Shown piece by piece: positions 1 through 4,961 of a stretch of DNA of 6,632 bases. This stretch comes from Planctomycetaceae bacterium. Its GTDB lineage: Bacteria > Planctomycetota > Planctomycetia > Pirellulales > Thermoguttaceae. Below the pieces are notes generated by a model that did no database searches, was not told where the DNA came from, and was given only the letters and a program-made list of their open reading frames with translations. The stretch's first letter is position 1; every line of letters starts with the position of its first letter. The stretch is taken from positions 1-6,632 of the forward strand of contig JAISBG010000375.1 of assembly GCA_031266315.1 (NCBI GenBank), in the 5' to 3' direction. A program made the translations under genes and the position numbers.

Positions 1-204
1 AATCACCCCTTGACTCCGTTACAACGTTTTTGGAATCGTGTCAAGTCGTATGTTCGTTGCCGTATCGAACATGTATTCGGAGAACAAAAAAAACGAATGG
101 GCGATGAAACGTTGCGAACGATTGGCGGAAAACGTGCCGCCTTCTGGATCGGAATGCGAAATCTCGTCTCAAATATGAGACGTGCAATTACTCTAACAAA
201 GTAA
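1..204 (+). CDS. IS5/IS4-type DDE transposase, C-terminal part (5' end outside window)
   Basis: The frame is open from base 1 (N-H-P-L-T-P-L-Q) to the TAA at 202-204, so this is the last ~67 residues of a protein that starts left of the window. The segment SYVRCRIEHVFGEQKKRM carries the end of the DDE catalytic domain of IS4/IS5 transposases: R, three residues, E, six residues, K (the R-3-E-6-K part of the Y-R-E-K signature), where E would be the third acidic residue that binds the catalytic metal. The remainder (RTIGGKRAAFWIGMRNLVSNMRRA) matches the usual basic tail of these enzymes in which a short helix ends in N-x-x-R. The gene points toward the 3' end of the convergent DUF1559 gene, 170 bp away. 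Whether the transposase is intact cannot be told because its first two acidic residues are off the window. Family assignment is by recognition of the motif; IS5 versus another IS4-like subgroup is less sure. Confidence 0.8.
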   Translation, partial: NHPLTPLQRFWNRVKSYVRCRIEHVFGEQKKRMGDETLRTIGGKRAAFWIGMRNLVSNMRRAITLTK

Positions 205-385
205 AATGACAGAAATAATACGCAATGGTCTAATAAATTCGGAATAAATTCTGCCTCATTTCAATACCGAATACAATATTACTATAAGATCGGTACGAAA
301 ATACACCAAAAAATAATAATAAAGAACTCGACAAAAAAATTTCTTAAAATAAAGAAATAAATTAAGGATGTTTTTAGAACCTCCC
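205..385 (+). mobile_element. probable 3' non-coding end of the IS5-like element, with a candidate terminal repeat at 371-385
   Basis: The 170 bp after the transposase stop are AT-rich, contain no usable reading frame, and lead to TTTTTAGAACCTCCC at 371-385. Read inward from the right this is GGGAGGTTCTAAAAA, the type of G-rich then A-rich end often seen in IS5-like elements. The convergent DUF1559 frame stops exactly inside this sequence (GGG AGG TTC TAA), as expected if the insertion supplied the stop codon. The other end is outside the window, so the inverted repeat and target duplication cannot be confirmed; the exact boundary is inference. Confidence 0.35.
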
Positions 386-1192
386 ATTAATAATTTGTAA
401 TGAGGTTAGGATATTTTTTATCGTTTTTGCTCCGAGTGTAAGGAGGCAACCGCTACTATAGTAGGCTCCGCGAACCCATGCACGATAAATACTGCTGCCG
501 CCGCTGATTTTTTCTTTTTCGAATGCCATTTCGCTAAAACAAAATGTATTTGATGTTCCGTCGGTAATTGCGGAAAAATTTTTGACACCAACTACAATCG
601 CACCATTCACTGCCACATAACCCCAATCAGCTGTTGCTGCTGGAGTCGTTGTCATTCTTTGAGGATTAGGAATTCTTGCGTATGGCGGAGAAGTAGAAGG
701 AATAACACCTCGCACTGCGCCGGATATTCCGACATAATGTGACGGATAATATCCGATGTCTGCGTATTTACTAACGAAAACACCTGTTGTAGGGCAAGTG
801 ATAAAGGACATTGGCGACCCGCCCCCTGATGCTTTAGCAATATCTTTATTTGCAGCAGTATTAGAATTAATTGCATAATTCCATTTACTGAATAAAGCAC
901 TTTGTTCAATAAAGGGCAATATTCGGAAAAACACACTGTAATTGTAGTTAGATCGTTCCGCAACAGTTTGTGTTGGATCGGTTTGATCTGCGGCATCCGG
1001 TGTCCTTGGATAAGGACTTTCCGGAGGCAAAGCGTTTTCGAGGTCGTGATAATTGTGTCCTGCAAGTACAATTTGTTTTAGATTGTTTGTACACCGCATT
1101 CGTCTTGCGGCTTCACGCGCAGCTTGCACGGCAGGCAGCAGAATTGAGATTAACACGCCGATAATCGCAATCACCACCAGAAGTTCGACCAA
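374..1192 (-). CDS. DUF1559 (SBP_bac_10) pseudopilin-like protein with type IV prepilin motif, C-terminus apparently truncated
   Basis: The protein begins with a class III prepilin-type signal: upstream in the same frame is PFGFT, giving [23 protein letters not shown], where a prepilin peptidase would cut after the Gly and methylate the Phe. It continues [20 protein letters not shown], the hallmark of the DUF1559 family, which is hugely expanded in Planctomycetota and thought to form pseudopilin-like surface or secretion structures. The 3' part has the family's [14 protein letters not shown] segment but stops after [12 protein letters not shown], before the H-x-G-G-x-N and DGS-type segment with which family members usually end, so ~40-60 residues seem lost. 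The 272-residue coordinates start at a TTG lying inside the FTL of the motif, which cannot be the natural start. The frame is open upstream to a TAA at 1334-1336 with no ATG, GTG or TTG in between; two ATGs beyond or beside a G12 tract are out of frame. It is therefore a switched-off or broken gene as read. Family assignment is secure; expression state is not. Confidence 0.85.
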   Translation of the reverse strand: MVELLVVIAIIGVLISILLPAVQAAREAARRMRCTNNLKQIVLAGHNYHDLENALPPESPYPRTPDAADQTDPTQTVAERSNYNYSVFFRILPFIEQSALFSKWNYAINSNTAANKDIAKASGGGSPMSFITCPTTGVFVSKYADIGYYPSHYVGISGAVRGVIPSTSPPYARIPNPQRMTTTPAATADWGYVAVNGAIVVGVKNFSAITDGTSNTFCFSEMAFEKEKISGGSSIYRAWVRGAYYSSGCLLTLGAKTIKNILTSLQIINGRF

Positions 1193-1308
1193 TGTAAAGC
1201 CAAACGGTGAAGAACGAAGGAGTTGTAAAAATTTTGCGGAAAAGCATTGAGAAAGACAACACTCTCCGTTTTCATTTCTTAACTTTTTACCATATACCCT
1301 ACATACTG

Positions 1309-1320
1309 CCCCCCCCCCCC
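1309..1320 (-). repeat. G12 homopolymer (C12 on + strand) between candidate start codons and the DUF1559 frame
   Basis: Twelve consecutive C on the plus strand are G12 in the sense of the DUF1559 gene. ATG at 1338-1340 and ATG at 1330-1332 (both minus) lie just upstream. With 12 G neither reads into the DUF1559 frame: both run into early stops (TAG at 1299-1301 and TAA within 1281-1287). With 10 or 13 G the ATG at 1332 would be joined (MGKRGGGG...), and with 11 or 14 G the ATG at 1340 ([10 protein letters not shown]...). A GGTG at nine bases before the ATG at 1340 is a weak ribosome site. Sequencing error in the tract length is possible. Confidence 0.8.
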
Positions 1321-1341
1321 TCGCTTCCCCATTTTAACATT

Positions 1342-1377
1342 TGGCTTTTCACCGAATTTTTTACCAACTTTTTTACC
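1342..1377 (-). repeat. three tandem 12-nt degenerate units upstream of the DUF1559 start codons
   Basis: In the sense of the minus-strand gene the units read GGTAAAAAAGTT, GGTAAAAAATTC and GGTGAAAAGCCA, directly adjacent, with the last unit ending next to the ATG at 1338-1340. The first half GGTRAAAA is conserved in all three. They occupy the 5' leader or promoter region of the gene and could be slippage products or stacked weak ribosome/protein binding sites; function is not evident. Confidence 0.6.
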
Positions 1378-1623
1378 GAATAGTTCCGTGAATTTTTCGA
1401 AGCGTTTTCAACCAAGTTTTTCATCGTTATGTTCCTTATTTACATGGTTTCGTGAAATCATTGCGATTCGCTTGCCGCACAACAATACGGCAAAACAACG
1501 TTCGCAATTGAATCAGATTCAAAGTTTATGCAAAACAGTCCCAGATGTCAAGGCGTGTGTTTTCGTTTTTAGAAAATTTTTAATATCTCAGCGGAATTTT
1601 CGTTAAAAGTTTGTAATCACAAG
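1378..1623. other. intergenic stretch without a supported gene
   Basis: Between the DUF1559 leader and the palindromic repeat there is AT-rich sequence with one GTG-started frame of 72 codons (1388-1606, +) whose product has no recognisable motif, no ribosome site and a composition typical of translated non-coding DNA. No promoter, tRNA or terminator is convincing. The promoter of the DUF1559 gene should lie here on the minus strand; a TTGAAA is present in that sense near 1410, but no good partner -10 box was found. Confidence 0.5.
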
Positions 1624-1694
1624 GTGGGCAACCTTTTGCTATTTGTTAAAAGGTTGCGTCGTGAACTAGATTAACGACGGCAAATTGTATTGCC
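1624..1694 (+). repeat. palindromic repeat family, copy 1 (GGTGGGC + hairpin pair)
   Basis: The sequence opens with GGTGGGC and then forms a perfect 10-bp stem GCAACCTTTT (1628-1637) / AAAAGGTTGC (1648-1657) with a 10-nt loop. A second stem CGTCGT (1657-1662) / ACGACG (1674-1679) follows, then GGCAA/TTGCC near 1679-1694. The same order (GGTGGGC, AACCTTT stem, GTCG stem) occurs in two other copies at 4675-4718 and, inverted, at 4782-4827, so this is a dispersed family resembling REP/BIME elements. It lies 3' of galE (which is on the minus strand) and could stop or stabilise that transcript, but neither side of the hairpin is followed by a long T run, so a classic terminator is unlikely. Confidence 0.75.
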
Positions 1695-1707
1695 TTCCGC
1701 TTTAGAG

Positions 1708-2700
1708 TTAAGAGACGGCATAGCCGTTGGGATGCGTGGAGTGCCAGTGCCATGCGGAAGCAATTACTTCATCAATATCAGTGTGTTGCGGTTGCCATCC
1801 CAGTTCTTTTTGTACTTTATCAGAATTAGCAAAAAGTTGCGCCGGATCGCCTTCGCGCCGCAAACCGAACACTGTTGGAATTTCCTTGCCGGTAACTTTT
1901 TTTGCCGTATCAAGAATTTCTCTGACCGAATAACCGTAACCAATACCAAGATTATAAAACCGTGCATCACCGTCTGACAATGCTTCAACGGCGAGAACAT
2001 GAGCCGTAACAAGATCGTTAACATGAACATAATCCCGAACACAAGTTCCGTCTGAAGTCGGATAATCAGTACCAAATACCGTAATATTGTTGCGTTTTCC
2101 CATTGCCGCAAAAAGAACCAACGGAATTAAATGTGTTTCCGGCTGATGGTCTTCGCCGATGGTTCCGTCTTCAGACGCGCCGGCAACATTGAAATAGCGA
2201 AACGCCGCAAAACCAAACTTCGGATCAGTAGCGGCAATGTCCCGTAATATCTGTTCGACAAACCATTTTGACCGTCCGTAAGGATTGATCGGCTGTTGTT
2301 TTGTTGTTTCAACAATCGGCATTTCTTCGGGTTCCCCGTAAGTGGCAGCGGTTGAACTGAATACAAACCGTTTCACACCAACACGTTCCATTGCTTCGAG
2401 CAGGCTGACCGCACCGGCAGTATTGTTGCGGTAATAGAGCAACGGTTTTTGAACCGATTCACCAACACTGATTAACGCCGCAAAATGCATCACCGCTTCG
2501 ATATGATGTTCGCGCAGGATTTCTGCAATCCGGTCTGTTTCCTTTAAGTCAACATGATAAAACGGAACATTATTTGGAATTGTGTTACGATGTCCGTAAC
2601 TCAAATTATCTAAAACAACAGGAAAATGTCCGGCTTCAAGCAATTGACGAATAGCATGAGAACCAATATATCCCGCCCCGCCTGTAACTAAAATATTCAT
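1708..2700 (-). CDS. galE: UDP-glucose 4-epimerase
   Basis: Cytoplasmic extended short-chain dehydrogenase/reductase that interconverts UDP-glucose and UDP-galactose with tightly bound NAD, in the Leloir pathway and for making galactose-containing surface glycans. At 330 residues it has normal length. Visible features: the Rossmann nucleotide loop TGGAGYIGSH (residues 6-15), the acidic residue for the adenosine ribose in VVLDNLSYG (28-36), the HFAALISVGES segment (72-82), the catalytic SST (115-117) and YGRSK with Tyr141 and Lys145, the substrate-loop RYFNVAGA (168-175), the C-terminal CVRDYVHVNDL (220-230) and the UDP-binding RREGDPAQL (281-289). All key residues are present, so the enzyme should be active. 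The ATG start gives the canonical MNILVTGG; no Shine-Dalgarno sequence precedes it, which is common in planctomycetes. It stands alone: downstream lies a palindromic repeat and upstream an inverted-repeat element whose near end (CACAGTATA) is 29 bp from the start codon and includes a TATA-like sequence. Other NDP-sugar epimerases of the family are a less likely alternative. Confidence 0.95.
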   Translation of the reverse strand: MNILVTGGAGYIGSHAIRQLLEAGHFPVVLDNLSYGHRNTIPNNVPFYHVDLKETDRIAEILREHHIEAVMHFAALISVGESVQKPLLYYRNNTAGAVSLLEAMERVGVKRFVFSSTAATYGEPEEMPIVETTKQQPINPYGRSKWFVEQILRDIAATDPKFGFAAFRYFNVAGASEDGTIGEDHQPETHLIPLVLFAAMGKRNNITVFGTDYPTSDGTCVRDYVHVNDLVTAHVLAVEALSDGDARFYNLGIGYGYSVREILDTAKKVTGKEIPTVFGLRREGDPAQLFANSDKVQKELGWQPQHTDIDEVIASAWHWHSTHPNGYAVS

Positions 2701-2728
2701 AGGATTCGTGTTTTAAGAAGGAAAAACA

Positions 2729-2910
2729 TATACTGTGTTAAAGTTGTATCTGGTATTTTTCAAGTAACTATTTTCTGGGTTGATCCAAAAAACCGAATAG
2801 CCCGATAGGGTTTCATTTTTGTACCAGTTAAGTAAATAATCATGCAAATTTTTAACAAAAATTACACTGAATAGTTATGAAAATACCAATTTTATGACTC
2901 ACACAGTATA
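2729..2910. mobile_element. 182-bp MITE-like element with imperfect inverted-repeat ends, upstream of galE
   Basis: The left end (2729-2771) read on the minus strand and the right end (2871-2910) on the plus strand share three blocks in the same order: ATAGTTA, GAAAA(A)TACCA, and CACAGTATA as the outer terminus, with equal spacing (13 variable nt) between the last two. Outermost bases are TATACTGTG at the left and CACAGTATA at the right, which would fit insertion into a TA dinucleotide as used by IS630/Tc1-mariner elements. The ~100-bp centre codes for nothing. A non-autonomous transposon is the preferred reading; a pair of outward-facing operator sites is the alternative. The left end lies within the 5' leader of galE. 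Confidence 0.5.
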
Positions 2911-2948
2911 CTTTGAAATAATTACTAACATTTAACATACTTGATTTT

Positions 2949-3094
2949 ATGATTGAAATAACAGAATGTCAATAATCGCGGTTCTTCTCCGATTTACCTT
3001 CCGCGCGAAACTTATCGGCAGGATGGCAAAGTGAAATAATGCATCGTCGGCAATTAACGTTTTGGCAGGTGATTTCTGCTGTATCAACCGGTGA
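2949..3094 (+). pseudogene. decayed N-terminal remnant of an IS1634-type transposase
   Basis: From the ATG at 2949 the reading is MIEITECQ, then after a one-base shift NRGSSPIYLPRE and TYRQDGKVK to 3036, then after a second one-base shift NASSAINVLAGDF to a stop at 3092-3094. IS1634-family transposases commonly begin with a short stretch followed by PNR-S-PPAxLLRESYRE-GKVK-RTLANLS-LP, and the middle block matches this well by eye (NRGS-P--L-RE-YR-DGKVK). Nothing of the catalytic domain follows; the sequence ends in a hairpin terminator 16 bp later. Two frameshifts and the missing remainder mean that it is not functional. The match is from memory of the family and rests on about 22 residues. 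Confidence 0.45.
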
Positions 3095-3109
3095 ATAGTT
3101 AAAAAATAA

Positions 3110-3162
3110 TCCTCCCGATGCGTGCATTGGTTCGTAACGGGAGGAAATTTTTTTATTTTTTT
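3110..3162 (+). terminator. intrinsic terminator, probably working in both directions
   Basis: An 8-bp GC-rich stem TCCTCCCG (3110-3117) / CGGGAGGA (3138-3145) with a 20-nt loop is followed on the plus strand by T7-A-T7 (3148-3162). On the minus strand the same stem is followed by TTATTTTTTAA (3099-3109 read in reverse), so termination is possible in either direction. No intact gene lies directly upstream on the plus strand, so it is probably left over from the decayed transposase or screens galE from the T-rich region. The loop is longer than usual. Confidence 0.6.
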
Positions 3163-3567
3163 GTTGAATACTGGTATTTCGAAAATTGTGAGGTAAAATA
3201 ATTTTAGATTTTGCAACTTGTCATTGGAATAGCTTTTTAAAAATGAAACTTCTTATTATACTACAGGGGCACCTCTAATAATTGAGATTCTATCGTTTTA
3301 TTTTTTTTATAGATTTTTTTCTGAGAATTTCTATTTTTTTTGTATTATTTTTGTTTTTTCTAGGGAATGATTTTTGCAATTTATCATTTTTCGTTTCTTA
3401 TTGAAGGGGTTTGGGCATACTATCCCTTACATTTTGCCTTGGAAACACGTTTCAAACTTACGAGTCGGCATATTGTAAACTAAATTCCGCATCCCAATCT
3501 GAAATTTCGCTCGAATAATTCCATTGTTCGTAATATTTCATTGCCCATTAGTAATTAATTTGTTGAG
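3163..3567. other. T-rich intergenic stretch, no gene; possible IS end at 3266-3285
   Basis: No reading frame here resembles a protein. Bases 3296-3400 are dominated by T runs on the plus strand, which argues against coding. At 3266-3285 is GGGGCACCTCTAATAATTGA; read on the opposite strand, TTATTAGAGGTGCCCC resembles the G/C-rich outer end of IS5-like elements, but no partner end was found, so it is only a possible scar. Confidence 0.3.
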
Positions 3568-3595
3568 TTTACTTTTGAGATTGGGTTGGTATAAT
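3568..3595 (+). promoter_or_regulatory. sigma70-like promoter with extended -10 for the TIM-barrel gene
   Basis: TTTACT (3568-3573, four of six to consensus), a 16-nt spacer, and a perfect TATAAT (3590-3595) preceded by TGG, which forms an extended -10. A start near 3602 would leave a leader of about 70 nt before the ATG at 3671. Confidence 0.55.
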
Positions 3596-3658
3596 GTTTC
3601 GGAGTTGTTTTTGATTAAACAATGTTTTTCAATTTTTTCCCAATTTTCCCCCAGTTTT

Positions 3659-3665
3659 AGGAGAG
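3659..3665 (+). promoter_or_regulatory. Shine-Dalgarno site fixing the start of the TIM-barrel gene at 3671
   Basis: AGGAGAG sits five bases before the ATG at 3671. It decides against the longer open frame beginning at 3524, whose extra 49 residues have no ribosome site and would bury the Tat signal inside the protein. Confidence 0.8.
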
Positions 3666-3670
3666 ATTCC

Positions 3671-4573
3671 ATGCAACGACGTGATTTTTTGGCAACAGCG
3701 GCAACAGTTGGTGTTGCGGCAACGATTTCTGTTTCTTCTTCGTCATCGCTTCGTGCTGCTGAACCGAATTCTGTTTCGGGCGACCAGCGAGCCAAAGCCA
3801 AACTTCGGTTTTGTAGCCAACTCGGTATTATTCCTGGCGGCAACACCGAAGAAAAACTCAAATGGATGAAACAGAACGGTTTTGAAGCGGTTGAAATCGG
3901 AGGACTTGATAACAATTATTTAGACTGGAAAAAGCGTGCCGACGACGCCGGTTTACGAATCGCTTCCATTTGTATCGGCTCTTTCGGTAACAAATTGACC
4001 GACGAAGACCCCGAAAAACGGAAACAAGGTTTCGACGAATTAAAAGTACAACTCGAAAGAGCCGGCGCACTTGGAGCCAATGGTGTTGTTTATGTTCCAG
4101 CAACCGGTAAGCCGGATCGTCCGAACTGGCGTATCCGTGAACTGACGGTTGCAATGCTTAAAGAACTTGGTCCGTTTGCCGCCGAACACAAAACGAACAT
4201 CATTTTGGAACCGCTACGGCGAAATGAAGCGTGGTTTTTGCGTCAAGTTGGTGATGCCGCTCAAATTGTCAAAGATGCTGGAGTTCCGGGTGTTGCGGTT
4301 CTCGGCGATACCTATCACATGTACACCGAAGAGCCTGATGATATGGCGGCGTTTATTGCCGGCGGAGAATTTGTGAAACATGTCCATCTCGGCAATGGAA
4401 CAAAACGCCGTTTGCCCGGTCAAGATGATCATTGTCATATCAAAGCCATGCGCGGTCTCAAATATATCGGTTACACCGAATTTATTAGTTACGAATGTGG
4501 TGTGGACGGCGACAAGGCAGTCGAAGTTCCAAAATCCGTCGAATATCTCAAAAAATGCTGGAACGAAGCTTAA
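3671..4573 (+). CDS. Tat-exported sugar isomerase/epimerase-like TIM-barrel protein (AP_endonuc_2 family)
   Basis: A 300-residue protein of the xylose-isomerase-like TIM-barrel superfamily, whose members are metal-dependent sugar isomerases, keto-sugar 3-epimerases or inosose dehydratases. It begins MQRRDFLATAATVGVAA, a twin-arginine signal peptide (RRDFL, then a hydrophobic stretch) with a likely cleavage after LRAA near residue 30, so the folded, cofactor-loaded enzyme is expected outside the cytoplasm. In the mature part: strand 1 KLRFCSQLGII (44-54), KWMKQNGFEAVEIGG (64-78), then candidate metal ligands in family order Glu180 (NIILEPL), Asp213 and His216 (GDTYHMY), His239 (KHVHLGNG) and Glu275 (FISYECG). 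With all of these present it is probably catalytically active; the substrate cannot be read from sequence. Start chosen from the AGGAGAG site and the signal peptide. It has its own promoter and no partner gene: the next gene, flhB, follows after a 388-bp gap filled by a repeat element. Such exported barrels are abundant in planctomycetes, where they accompany polysaccharide breakdown. Confidence 0.88.
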   Translation: MQRRDFLATAATVGVAATISVSSSSSLRAAEPNSVSGDQRAKAKLRFCSQLGIIPGGNTEEKLKWMKQNGFEAVEIGGLDNNYLDWKKRADDAGLRIASICIGSFGNKLTDEDPEKRKQGFDELKVQLERAGALGANGVVYVPATGKPDRPNWRIRELTVAMLKELGPFAAEHKTNIILEPLRRNEAWFLRQVGDAAQIVKDAGVPGVAVLGDTYHMYTEEPDDMAAFIAGGEFVKHVHLGNGTKRRLPGQDDHCHIKAMRGLKYIGYTEFISYECGVDGDKAVEVPKSVEYLKKCWNEA

Positions 4574-4578
4574 ATAGC

Positions 4579-4600
4579 GGATAGTTGAGAGTGGATAGTT
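4579..4600 (+). repeat. short direct repeat after the TIM-barrel gene
   Basis: GGATAGTT occurs twice (4579-4586 and 4593-4600), separated by GAGAGT, just after the stop codon. Two units only; it may be a chance or slippage product. Confidence 0.4.
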
Positions 4601-4674
4601 ACGCAAGCGGAGTATTTACTGTATTGTATTTAGTTCATTTGCGGGCAATTCATCAAAAGTTGTCGGCAAAAATG

Positions 4675-4827
4675 GGTGGGCAACCTTTCGCTGAAAGGTT
4701 GTGTCGGCGTTAGCCGACTTTGCCTCTGTTTATGGACGGAAATCAGTGGAGTCCCCAATTACCATCGTTAATCTGTTCCCAGTCGGCGAGTACGCCGACG
4801 CGACCTTTCAGCGAAAGGTCGCCCACC
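4675..4827. repeat. head-to-head pair of the palindromic repeat (copies 2 and 3), BIME- or MITE-like unit
   Basis: Copy 2 (4675-4718, +) has GGTGGGC, the stem CAACCTTTC/GAAAGGTTG (4681-4689/4693-4701, loop GCT) and the stem GTCGGC/GCCGAC (4703-4708/4713-4718). Copy 3 is the same structure inverted: GTCGGCG/CGCCGAC (4782-4788/4793-4799), GCGACCTTTC/GAAAGGTCGC (4800-4809/4813-4822) and the closing GCCCACC (ending 4827). Between copies the A-T pair in the first stem is replaced by a G-C pair on both sides, so base pairing is kept while sequence changes. The pair thus gives a 153-bp unit with GGTGGGC...GCCCACC ends and a 63-bp centre. It fills the space between two same-strand genes and could act as a transcript-end structure or as a mobile repeat. 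Confidence 0.8.
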
Positions 4828-4868
4828 TAATTATTTTACTATTTCGGTGGAATCAGAAAAATTGCTCT

Positions 4869-4896
4869 TTGTTACGGAGGCGTGATTTGTTATACT
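4869..4896 (+). promoter_or_regulatory. sigma70-like promoter candidate for flhB
   Basis: TTGTTA (4869-4874), a 16-nt spacer and TATACT (4891-4896) match four and five of six consensus bases. A start near 4903 would give a leader of about 60 nt before the ATG at 4962. Such matches also arise by chance in AT-rich DNA. Confidence 0.4.
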
Positions 4897-4961
4897 TGGC
4901 GTTAATGGAAATAAAACATTTGGAACAATTTTCGACAGAACTATTTAATTGAAAACACTTT

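Noticed and set aside
652..1250. Overlapping frames on both strands inside the DUF1559 gene
   Set aside because: They are shadows of a frame with clear family motifs.
1388..1606. 72-codon plus-strand frame starting at GTG
   Set aside because: No ribosome site, no recognisable motif, and composition like translated AT-rich intergenic DNA.
1624..1679. Hairpin as an intrinsic terminator of galE
   Set aside because: In the galE direction the stem is followed by CCCACCTTG, without a T run, and the same structure recurs elsewhere as a dispersed repeat.
2947..3216. 89-codon minus-strand frame
   Set aside because: It runs antisense through the decayed transposase block and through the terminator hairpin; no domain is visible.
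3524..3670. Longer N-terminus for the TIM-barrel protein
   Set aside because: It would cover the promoter and the AGGAGAG site and place the Tat signal internally; the start at 3671 explains all three.
4701..4952. 83-codon plus-strand frame before flhB
   Set aside because: Its first 40 codons lie within the palindromic repeat unit and the rest covers the candidate flhB promoter; the product resembles nothing.
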